A stretch of 11,162 bases of DNA from Lachnospiraceae bacterium UBA4381. Its GTDB lineage: Bacteria; Bacillota; Clostridia; Lachnospirales; Lachnospiraceae. The notes beneath the pieces were generated by a model that saw only the letters and a program-made list of their open reading frames with translations, was not told where the DNA came from and did not search any database. This document shows, one piece after another, positions 4,975 to 11,162 of this stretch. Numbering within the stretch: position 1 is the stretch's first letter; each line of letters opens with the position of its first letter. The position numbers and the translations under genes were made by a program. The stretch spans positions 1 to 11,162 of the forward strand of contig DGRT01000068.1 of assembly GCA_002391105.1 (NCBI GenBank). Reading direction: 5' to 3'.

Positions 4975-7910
4975 GAATATACGATTACGCAAAGGAACTT
5001 ACTAAAATTACGGGCAGACAGGTCAGTCCGAATGAAATAATTCGTATTCTGAGTAAGAAAAAAGACGGTCTAAGGATGACTGATGATATAAGTGCTGAAC
5101 TTATGGAATATGTAAAGCCCAGGGTTACAGGACAGATTCCGGATACAAAGCCGGTCAGAAAGCCCGGAACAAAGCCGGCTGCAAAGAGTGATTCGCCAGT
5201 CGGAAGACCTAAAACAGATAAAAAGCCTGCAGGAAGCAGAAGTAACTCTAACAGAACCAAGCCTGCAGCAGGTACAGGAAAGGTGGTTGCACTTCGTCCG
5301 AAGACTAAGCCTGCCGGAAAGAGCGAAGTAAAGCATGAGGAAAAGACGGTTCAGGAAGAGAAGACAGTTGAAGCAGTAAAGGTAGCTGTTGAGGATGCTG
5401 TAAAAGAAGCAAAGGCACCAAAGGCTGTAAAGACTCCTGTTGCTGAGGAGACTTCAAATGCAGCTCCTGCAAGTCAGGTAGCTGAAGCAGTTGAAGCTAC
5501 TAGCAGTGAAACAGCTCCTGTTACAGAAGTGAAAGCAGCTCAGGAACCGGAAGCTCCTGCTACAGAAGATGTTAAGGCTGAAGCTGTTAATGCAGAAAAA
5601 CAGTCTGAAAAGCAGGAAGCAGCTCCGGAGACTGAAACGGTTGAGGAACCAAAGCCTGTTAAGAAGGAAAATGTTTATGATAATATGCCTGTAAGACCTG
5701 AGTCCAAAGGCAGAAAAGAAACTGCCGGCAGAACAAGAACTCAGAGAGGCTCTGAAAAAAGCTCCGACAGACCTGCAAGAGGTGAAAAGACTGACAGACC
5801 TGCAAGAGGAGAAAGAGGCGACAGATCTGCCAGAGCTGAGAGAGGCGACAGACCTGCCAGAGATGACAGAAATCCTAAGTCAAGACGTGATGATAAGGGT
5901 GATGAAACACGCGTTCAGAGAACCAGACCGGTAAAGACCGAAGCAGCGGACGCACCTGTAGATGCTAAGAAGAGATCCTCCAGAAAGGGTGATAAATCCA
6001 GAGATAAGGAGAAGGAGGATAGAAGAGAAAACAGAGAGACAAAGAATCGTCGTGAAGATAAGAGATCAAAGAGAAACGCATTTAACGAAGATTCAGATAT
6101 GGGTGAGAGAAGAAAGAAGCCTGCTAAAAAGCAGGAGAAGAAGGAAGAGGAAACAATCAAGACAGTTGTTCTTCCTGAAACTCTTACATTGGGCGAGTTT
6201 GCGGCCAAGATAAAGCAGCCTGTAAATGCTCTCATCAAGAAGCTGTTCCTGGAAGGAAAGATGTACACTGTAAATACAGATATTTCCTACGAAGAGGCTG
6301 AACTGATTGCTCTTGAGTATAATATTATTTGTGAGCAGGAGGTTAAGATCGATATCGTTGAAGAGGCTCTCAGGGATATAGAGGATCCTGAAGAGTCACT
6401 TGTAACAAGACCGCCTGTAGTCTGCGTAATGGGACATGTAGATCATGGTAAGACTTCACTTCTGGACGCTATCAGAAAGACAAGCGTAACAGAGGGAGAG
6501 GCTGGTGGTATCACACAGCATATAGGTGCTTATACTGTAAATGTAAATGATAGAAAGATCACATTCCTGGATACTCCCGGACATGAAGCATTTACAGCCA
6601 TGAGACTTCGTGGTGCTATGGCTACAGATATAGCTATACTTGTTGTAGCTGCAGATGATGGTGTCATGCCACAGACAGTTGAGGCTATTAATCATGCCAA
6701 GGCAGCAGGAATCGAAATAATAGTTGCTGTAAATAAGATAGATAAGCCAAGTGCAAATGTGGAAAGAGTAAAGCAGGAACTGGTTGAATATGGCCTTATA
6801 GCAGAAGACTGGGGCGGAAGCACTATATTCTGTCCGGTATCAGCTCACAGCCATGAAGGAATCGATAACCTTCTTGACATGATTATTCTTACCAGTGATA
6901 TATTGGAGCTTAAGGCTAATCCTAATCGTAAGGCGAGAGGTGTAGTTATAGAGGCTAAGCTGGATAGAGGACGTGGTGCTGTTGCAACACTTCTCGTTCA
7001 GAAGGGAACTCTTAAGGTAGGTGATTTCATTGCAATAGGTGAATCACATGGTCGTGTCAGGGCTATGACAGATGATAAGCAGAAGTCACTCAAGGAGGCT
7101 ACTCCTTCTACACCGGTTGAGGTTATTGGTCTTTCTACAGTTCCTAATACCGGTGAAGTATTTATCGCAACAGATAATGAGAAGGAAGCCAGAAATATCA
7201 GCAACGCATTTATTACAAAGGGTAAGGAGAGTCTTATTGCTGAAACCAAGGCTAAGATGTCTCTGGATGACATTTTCAGCCAGATGAAGGAAGGAACTCT
7301 GAAGGAGCTTAATATCATTATCAAGGCTGATGTACAGGGATCTGTTGAAGCGTTGAAGCAGAGCCTTATCAAGCTTTCAAATGAAGAAATAGTTATTAAA
7401 TGCATTCATTCCGGCGTTGGTGCCATTAATGAATCTGATGTCAGTCTTGCGGCAGCATCTGATGCTATTATCATAGGATTTAATGTTCGTCCGGAGCCTA
7501 TGGCTAAGCAGCTTGCAGATAGCGAGAAGGTTGATGTCCGTCTATATAATGTTATATATAATGCTATAGATGATATCGAATCTGCTATGAAGGGTATGCT
7601 TGATCCTATCTTTGAGGAGAAGATTATCGGTCATGCGGTTATCCGTCAGACATTTAAGGCATCCGGTATCGGAACTATAGCCGGTACATTTGTTGAAGAT
7701 GGCGTAGTTGAAAGAAACGCATCTGCTCGTATTTCCCGTGGCAAGGATCTTATCTGGGAAGGTAAGATAGCATCACTGAAGAGGTTTAATGATGATGCCA
7801 AGGAAGTTAAGGCAGGCTATGAGTGTGGTATAGTATTTACTGATTTTAATGATGTAAGAGAGGATGATACCATCGAGGTATATAAGATGGTTGAGGTTCC
7901 TAGAGACTAA
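4971..7910 (+). CDS. infB: Translation initiation factor IF-2
   Basis: A 979-residue IF2, the GTPase that brings fMet-tRNA to the 30S subunit and promotes 50S joining. Domains: IF2N-1 (about 1-50), a long low-complexity linker (about 52-395), IF2N-2 (about 400-450, LPETLTLGEFAAK), the G domain (about 480-650), the beta-barrel domain II (about 655-750), domain III (about 765-865, IIIKADVQGSVEAL) and the fMet-tRNA-binding C-terminal domain (about 880-979). GTPase motifs are intact: GHVDHGKT at 488-495, DTPGH at 534-538, NKID at 588-591 and SAH at 624-626. The linker is first Lys/Pro/Ala/Glu-rich, then Arg/Asp/Lys-rich, and makes the protein longer than the roughly 715-residue B. subtilis form. 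Start ATG 4971 has GGAGGT at 4960-4965 and overlaps the previous stop as ATGA, indicating translational coupling. Confidence 0.97.
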   Translation: MRIYDYAKELTKITGRQVSPNEIIRILSKKKDGLRMTDDISAELMEYVKPRVTGQIPDTKPVRKPGTKPAAKSDSPVGRPKTDKKPAGSRSNSNRTKPAAGTGKVVALRPKTKPAGKSEVKHEEKTVQEEKTVEAVKVAVEDAVKEAKAPKAVKTPVAEETSNAAPASQVAEAVEATSSETAPVTEVKAAQEPEAPATEDVKAEAVNAEKQSEKQEAAPETETVEEPKPVKKENVYDNMPVRPESKGRKETAGRTRTQRGSEKSSDRPARGEKTDRPARGERGDRSARAERGDRPARDDRNPKSRRDDKGDETRVQRTRPVKTEAADAPVDAKKRSSRKGDKSRDKEKEDRRENRETKNRREDKRSKRNAFNEDSDMGERRKKPAKKQEKKEEETIKTVVLPETLTLGEFAAKIKQPVNALIKKLFLEGKMYTVNTDISYEEAELIALEYNIICEQEVKIDIVEEALRDIEDPEESLVTRPPVVCVMGHVDHGKTSLLDAIRKTSVTEGEAGGITQHIGAYTVNVNDRKITFLDTPGHEAFTAMRLRGAMATDIAILVVAADDGVMPQTVEAINHAKAAGIEIIVAVNKIDKPSANVERVKQELVEYGLIAEDWGGSTIFCPVSAHSHEGIDNLLDMIILTSDILELKANPNRKARGVVIEAKLDRGRGAVATLLVQKGTLKVGDFIAIGESHGRVRAMTDDKQKSLKEATPSTPVEVIGLSTVPNTGEVFIATDNEKEARNISNAFITKGKESLIAETKAKMSLDDIFSQMKEGTLKELNIIIKADVQGSVEALKQSLIKLSNEEIVIKCIHSGVGAINESDVSLAAASDAIIIGFNVRPEPMAKQLADSEKVDVRLYNVIYNAIDDIESAMKGMLDPIFEEKIIGHAVIRQTFKASGIGTIAGTFVEDGVVERNASARISRGKDLIWEGKIASLKRFNDDAKEVKAGYECGIVFTDFNDVREDDTIEVYKMVEVPRD
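5766..5873 (+). repeat. Four in-frame 27-bp repeats in the infB linker
   Basis: Units at 5766-5792, 5793-5819, 5820-5846 and 5847-5873 each begin GACAGAYCTGC and encode nonapeptides DRPARGEKT, DRPARGERG, DRSARAERG and DRPARDDRN (IF2 residues 266-301). The length is a multiple of three, so gain or loss of a unit would keep the frame. They form an Arg/Asp/Glu-rich charged segment of the disordered linker between IF2N-1 and IF2N-2. Confidence 0.9.
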
Positions 7911-7920
7911 GGGGTTAGAT

Positions 7921-8289
7921 ATGAGAGGTAGAAGTCCGCGTGGAGCGCGCGTGAATAGCGATATGCAGAGAGTTCTTAGCAGTATCATACAGTTTGAATT
8001 AAAGGATCCCCGGATAAGCAGTCTGGTATCTGTATCAAAGTGTGATGTGACGAATGATCTGAAAGAAGCCAAATGCTATATTTCTGTTCTGGGTTCGGAT
8101 GAAGATGGGGAAAATACTATTAAGGGACTTGAAAGTGCAAAAGGATTTATTCGTAAAAGACTGGCAGAAACTCTTAATCTGAGAAATACGCCGGAGCTTC
8201 ATTTTATACTTGATAAATCAATAGAATATGGCGTTATGATGTCCAAGAAGATAGATGATATTCTTGGAAATAATAATGAAGGAGAATGA
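7921..8289 (+). CDS. rbfA: 30S ribosome-binding factor RbfA
   Basis: A 122-residue RbfA, a small KH-fold protein that binds the 30S subunit and assists late 16S rRNA maturation, including 5'-end processing and cold adaptation. Family marks are the N-terminal VNSDMQRVLSSIIQFEL (11-27), KDPR at 28-31, the strand AKCYISVLG at 50-58 and the C-terminal TPELHFILDKSIEYG (90-104). Length is typical. The frame is open upstream into infB, but ATG 7921 is chosen because AAGGGG at 7909-7914 is well placed and the protein then begins as the family does. It starts 10 nt after the infB stop and ends one base before the next gene's start, so coupling is likely. Confidence 0.96.
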   Translation: MRGRSPRGARVNSDMQRVLSSIIQFELKDPRISSLVSVSKCDVTNDLKEAKCYISVLGSDEDGENTIKGLESAKGFIRKRLAETLNLRNTPELHFILDKSIEYGVMMSKKIDDILGNNNEGE

Positions 8290-8290
8290 T

Positions 8291-9265
8291 ATGGGGGTTG
8301 AGGTAGTAAAAAAATCAAAACAGCTTCATCAGATGATATCATCCGCTGATAAGATTGCTATTATAGGTCATATTCACCCGGATGGAGACTGTATAGGTTC
8401 TATTCTGGCTATGTATAATTACATAACAGAAAACTACAAGGGTAAGACCGTACAGGTGTATGCAGAAAGCTTTCCATCCTCCTTCAGATTTCTCAGCGGT
8501 TCCCGAAAGATAAAGCATGAGCCGTTAAATGAGAGATATGATCTTGCTATATCTTTGGACGTTTCCAGTCTCGACAGACTGGGGCAGTTTGAGGATATTT
8601 ATAATAGTGCGATATCTACTGTATGTATTGATCATCATGTTTCCAATCCGGGCTTTGGCGATCTTTGCTACATAATAGGTGGCGCATCAAGTGCATGTGA
8701 GGTGTTGTCAGATCTTCTGGATATGGATAAGGTTGGCGAAAAAATAGCTAACTGTCTTTATCTTGGAATGGTACATGATACAGGAGTATTCAAGTATTCC
8801 AGTACTACCAGAAAAACTATGGAACTTGCCGGGCTTCTGATTGAAAAGGGAGTAAAGCCGGACTATATTATAGATGAGACCTTCTACAAAAAGACCTATA
8901 AGCAGAACAAGCTTATGTCCAGAGTTGTTCTTGATAGTGAGCTTTATGATGATGGCAGGATCATTATCGGTGTTGCAACAAAAAATATGTTCAGAGAGTA
9001 TAAATGTACAACACTGGATACGGATGGAATAGTAGAACAACTGAGACTGACAGATGGCGTTGAGGTGGCTATATTTGCTTATCAGATCACCCGTAAGGGT
9101 TATAAATTCAGTCTTAGATCCAAAAGTGTTGTGGATGTCAGTGCTATAGCCGTTTCCTTTGGCGGAGGTGGTCACATAAGAGCTGCAGGTTTTGAAACAC
9201 AGGACTATAGTGGTGCTATTAAAAAGGTTATTGAAATGGCTAAAACTGCTATGGAACAGGCATAA
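8291..9265 (+). CDS. nrnA: NrnA-type DHH/DHHA1 phosphoesterase (nanoRNase/pAp phosphatase)
   Basis: A 324-residue DHH superfamily enzyme of the NrnA/YtqI group, which degrades 2-5 nt RNAs and often dephosphorylates 3'-phosphoadenosine 5'-phosphate, using manganese. Motif I is GHIHPDGDCIGS (26-37; H27, D31, D33), motif II includes D90 (ISLDVSS), motif III is DHH at 114-116, and motif IV is HDTGVF at 162-167 (D163). The C-terminal DHHA1 domain ends with GGGGHIRAAG (291-300), the substrate-binding glycine loop. Start ATG 8291 follows AAGGAGA at 8279-8285 and lies one base after the rbfA stop; in-frame ATGs upstream overlap rbfA and lack a better ribosome site. The position between rbfA and truB is common in Clostridia. 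The family is firm; the exact substrate range is inferred from relatives. Confidence 0.92.
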   Translation: MGVEVVKKSKQLHQMISSADKIAIIGHIHPDGDCIGSILAMYNYITENYKGKTVQVYAESFPSSFRFLSGSRKIKHEPLNERYDLAISLDVSSLDRLGQFEDIYNSAISTVCIDHHVSNPGFGDLCYIIGGASSACEVLSDLLDMDKVGEKIANCLYLGMVHDTGVFKYSSTTRKTMELAGLLIEKGVKPDYIIDETFYKKTYKQNKLMSRVVLDSELYDDGRIIIGVATKNMFREYKCTTLDTDGIVEQLRLTDGVEVAIFAYQITRKGYKFSLRSKSVVDVSAIAVSFGGGGHIRAAGFETQDYSGAIKKVIEMAKTAMEQA

Positions 9266-9275
9266 ATATAAGATT

Positions 9276-10187
9276 ATGTATAATGGATATGTAAATGTTT
9301 ATAAAGAAAGTGGCTATACGAGTCATGATGTGGTTGCCAGACTTAGAGGTATATTTGGACAGAAAAAGGTTGGACATACTGGAACTCTTGATCCTATGGC
9401 TGAGGGAGTTCTGATAGTGCTTCTGGGACAGGCGACCAGGCTTTCAGATATTATAGTCAGTACCGGTAAGCAGTATATAGCTACAGTCAGACTTGGAATC
9501 GTAACAGATACTGATGATATTACCGGTAAGGTAATAAGCGAAGTATCGGAAGTAAATGTTTCTGAGGAAGAGATAAAAAGGGTTCTTGAAAGCTTTGTTG
9601 GAAAACAGATGCAGATTCCTCCTATGTATTCTGCGATTAAAGTAAAGGGTAAAAAGCTTTATGAATATGCAAGAGCAGGCATAGAGGTAGAGAGGGAGCC
9701 CAGACCTGTAGAGATATACAGTCTTGAGCTTTTGAATGCTGAATTGGGGAAGAAAGAATTTTCCTTTAAAGTAAGCTGCTCCAAAGGGACTTATATAAGG
9801 GCTCTTATTAGAGATATGGGAGAGAAGCTTGGGACAGGTGCTGTTATGTCGGGACTGCTTCGGGATGAGGTTGGCGGTCTCAGGGCAGAGGATGCATACA
9901 GGATAAGTGATCTTCAAAGACTGAAAGAGGATAACAGACTTATGGATGCTGTATGTCAGGTTGATACTATTCTTTCGGATGTGCCTTCTGTCCGCGTAAG
10001 GTCTGAAAGCAGGGTATTACTTGATAACGGCAATAGATTACGGCCTACAGATATTGAATCTGCGAAGGGTTCTGAAGATGAACTAAGAAGTGCCGGATTT
10101 ATTAGAGTTTATGCAGACGGCGTGCTTCGTGCCCTGTACTGCTATGATAATGACAAGAAGGATTATAAGGTGTTTAAGATGCTGTAG
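9276..10187 (+). CDS. truB: tRNA pseudouridine(55) synthase TruB
   Basis: A 303-residue TruB, which converts U55 in the T-loop of most tRNAs to pseudouridine. The nucleophile is D39 in GHTGTLDPMAEGVL (34-47). Other family blocks are the N-terminal NGYVNVYKESGYTSHDVV (3-20), QIPPMYSAIKVKGKKLYE (113-130) and SKGTYIRALIRDMGEKLG (169-186); a PUA-like C-terminal part covers about 230-303. The start at ATG 9276 fits the family N-terminus. The frame is open upstream to an ATG at 9192, but that would overlap nrnA by 74 nt with no family likeness. No convincing Shine-Dalgarno lies before 9276 (only AUAAG), so translation may depend on coupling from nrnA, whose stop is 10 nt upstream. Identification is firm. 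Confidence 0.96.
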   Translation: MYNGYVNVYKESGYTSHDVVARLRGIFGQKKVGHTGTLDPMAEGVLIVLLGQATRLSDIIVSTGKQYIATVRLGIVTDTDDITGKVISEVSEVNVSEEEIKRVLESFVGKQMQIPPMYSAIKVKGKKLYEYARAGIEVEREPRPVEIYSLELLNAELGKKEFSFKVSCSKGTYIRALIRDMGEKLGTGAVMSGLLRDEVGGLRAEDAYRISDLQRLKEDNRLMDAVCQVDTILSDVPSVRVRSESRVLLDNGNRLRPTDIESAKGSEDELRSAGFIRVYADGVLRALYCYDNDKKDYKVFKML

Positions 10188-10211
10188 GGCTTCTTAAGCT
10201 ATGAGAAAAAG

Positions 10212-11096
10212 ATGAATCAATTAACTAAGGGTACTGCTGTTACTATAGGAAAGTTTGATAGTTTTCATCTGGGACACCAGTTATTAATTAAAGATATAAT
10301 CAGGGCTTCACACGAGAGCGGTCTTACCCCGAAGATACTTAAGCTGTCTGTTATTAAAGCCGGAATAATGTCCAGAGCTGAGGAAGAGGCTTTTTTGATG
10401 GAGAGTTATCCTGATATTTATGTGGATAATATCGACTATATTGATTTTACTCCTGAGTTTATGAAGCTTTCGCCGGAAGAATTTGTGCGGGATATACTTA
10501 AGGAGAGATTTAAGGCTGAGTATGCTGCGGTTGGGACAGATTTTCAATTTGGATATAACAGAAGTGGAGATGTAAATATACTTAAGCAGCTTGGAACAGC
10601 ATATGGAATAACAGTAAATGTTATAGATAAGCTCAGGGTGAACGGCGAGATTGTCAGCTCTTCTAATATAAGAGCCTGTCTTGAAAGGGGAGATATGCAG
10701 CATGCCTCTTTGCTGTTAGGCAGAGCCTATAAACTGTCCGGTATAGTAGAGGGTGGCAAAAAGCTGGGGAGAAGCCTTGGCTATCCTACGATTAATCTCG
10801 GCTATGACGAGGGAAAGCTTCTTCCAAGATATGGAGTATATGCTTCCAGAGTTATAATCGATGATAAACAGTATAGTGGTATAACCAATATAGGCATCAG
10901 ACCATCGCTGGATGATGGGGACAGACCTACTGTAGAAACCTTTATATATGATTTTTCAGGTGACATCTATGGAAGAAAGGTTGATGTCATACCACTGTTT
11001 TATGTAAGAGAAGAGAGACATTTTGCTTCTCTTGAGGAACTTACCTGTCAGATAACCAAAGATATAGAATATGCTCGAAATGGTAGTAAATCATAA
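10212..11096 (+). CDS. ribF: Bifunctional riboflavin kinase/FAD synthetase RibF (diverged adenylyltransferase half)
   Basis: A 294-residue RibF-family protein; the family phosphorylates riboflavin to FMN (C-terminal kinase) and adenylylates FMN to FAD (N-terminal domain). The N-terminal half has the nucleotidyltransferase HxGH (GKFDSFHLGH at 13-22; H19, H22), GTDFQFGYNRSGD at 108-120 and VSSSNIR at 148-154. The usual FDPHP-like segment after the second strand is absent: residues 40-62 pass directly from ILKLSV to SRAEEEAF, and FDG is FDS at 15-17. The kinase half appears complete: GRSLGYPTINL (186-196; T193, N195), YGVYASRV (207-214), GITNIGIRPSL (223-233) and E242 in VETF. It starts 24 nt after truB with only a weak purine-rich site. 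Riboflavin kinase activity is likely; FAD synthetase activity is uncertain. Confidence 0.87.
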   Translation: MNQLTKGTAVTIGKFDSFHLGHQLLIKDIIRASHESGLTPKILKLSVIKAGIMSRAEEEAFLMESYPDIYVDNIDYIDFTPEFMKLSPEEFVRDILKERFKAEYAAVGTDFQFGYNRSGDVNILKQLGTAYGITVNVIDKLRVNGEIVSSSNIRACLERGDMQHASLLLGRAYKLSGIVEGGKKLGRSLGYPTINLGYDEGKLLPRYGVYASRVIIDDKQYSGITNIGIRPSLDDGDRPTVETFIYDFSGDIYGRKVDVIPLFYVREERHFASLEELTCQITKDIEYARNGSKS

Positions 11097-11139
11097 AATG
11101 CCTTACTATTCATAAGGCGTATATATTACGGGCATATAG

Positions 11140-11162
11140 GCACCAGTAGCTCAGTGGATAGA
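11140..11162 (+). tRNA. 5' end of a tRNA gene, cut by the window edge
   Basis: Bases 11140-11146 (GCACCAG) fit a 5' acceptor strand, followed by T8-A9 (11147-11148) and the start of a D-arm, GCTC, with loop bases AGTGGATAGA up to the window edge. The gene is truncated before the anticodon, so identity cannot be read. The D-loop AGTGGATAGA is often seen in arginine tRNAs, which is only a weak hint. It lies 43 nt after the ribF stop. Confidence 0.8.

Noticed and set aside
9192..9275. A longer truB starting at ATG 9192
   Set aside because: It would overlap nrnA by 74 nt in another frame, and the added residues are not TruB-like; the family N-terminus begins at 9276.
9444..9917. 157-codon open frame on the minus strand, antisense to truB
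   Set aside because: No ribosome site or known motif, and composition is that of a shadow frame opposite a conserved gene.
11099..11119. Hairpin GCCTTA/TAAGGC after ribF as a terminator
   Set aside because: Six to seven pairs with no T-run afterwards (ATATATTACG follows); it may be chance or a weak structure before the tRNA.
11122..11127. TATATT as -10 of a promoter for the tRNA gene
   Set aside because: No recognisable -35 hexamer at 16-18 bp upstream; the tRNA could be read from ribF or from an undetected promoter.

Overview
The window is an ordinary, compact, single-strand block of translation and RNA-metabolism genes from a low-to-moderate GC Gram-positive bacterium. Gene content and order (rimP-nusA-ylxR/ylxQ-infB-rbfA-nrnA-truB-ribF), heavy use of AGA and ATA codons, a DUF6062-type gene and purine-rich Shine-Dalgarno sites all fit the Clostridia. 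A Butyrivibrio- or Coprococcus-like Lachnospiraceae member is my best guess, inferred from protein flavour and not from any search. All genes found are on the + strand, and nothing indicates a prophage, insertion sequence, CRISPR array or defence system.

Layout: 1-351 is the 3' end of tsf (EF-Ts), closed by a strong UUCG-capped intrinsic terminator at 441-479. The -35 box of the next promoter lies inside that terminator's 3' arm (promoter 465-493). This promoter should drive pepP (Xaa-Pro aminopeptidase, 561-1679) and a DUF6062-like double CxxC/CxxH protein (1719-2441). The 3' end of the DUF6062 gene is copied into a 41-bp tandem repeat that runs to 2525. A second promoter (2554-2581) and a leader hairpin with an interrupted U-tract (2608-2645) precede the nusA operon.

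The nusA operon covers rimP (2687-3148), nusA (3160-4356), a fused ylxR-ylxQ (4411-4974), infB (4971-7910), rbfA (7921-8289), an nrnA-type DHH/DHHA1 phosphoesterase (8291-9265), truB (9276-10187) and ribF (10212-11096). Spacings run from a 4-bp overlap to 54 nt with no strong internal terminator, so it reads as one transcription unit. The genes link 30S assembly (RimP, RbfA), transcription elongation and termination (NusA), translation initiation (IF2), RNase P/RNA binding (YlxR/YlxQ), nanoRNA turnover (NrnA), tRNA pseudouridylation (TruB) and flavin cofactor synthesis (RibF). A tRNA gene begins at 11140 and is cut by the window edge.

I do not see an undescribed biological system. The points most worth a second look are the YlxR-YlxQ fusion, the RibF whose FAD-synthetase half lacks the usual FDPHP-type loop, the 41-bp triplication that supplies the stop codon of the DUF6062 gene, a possible NusA-dependent attenuator before rimP, a Ser in the KH1 GxxG loop of NusA, and the long repeat-bearing linker of IF2.
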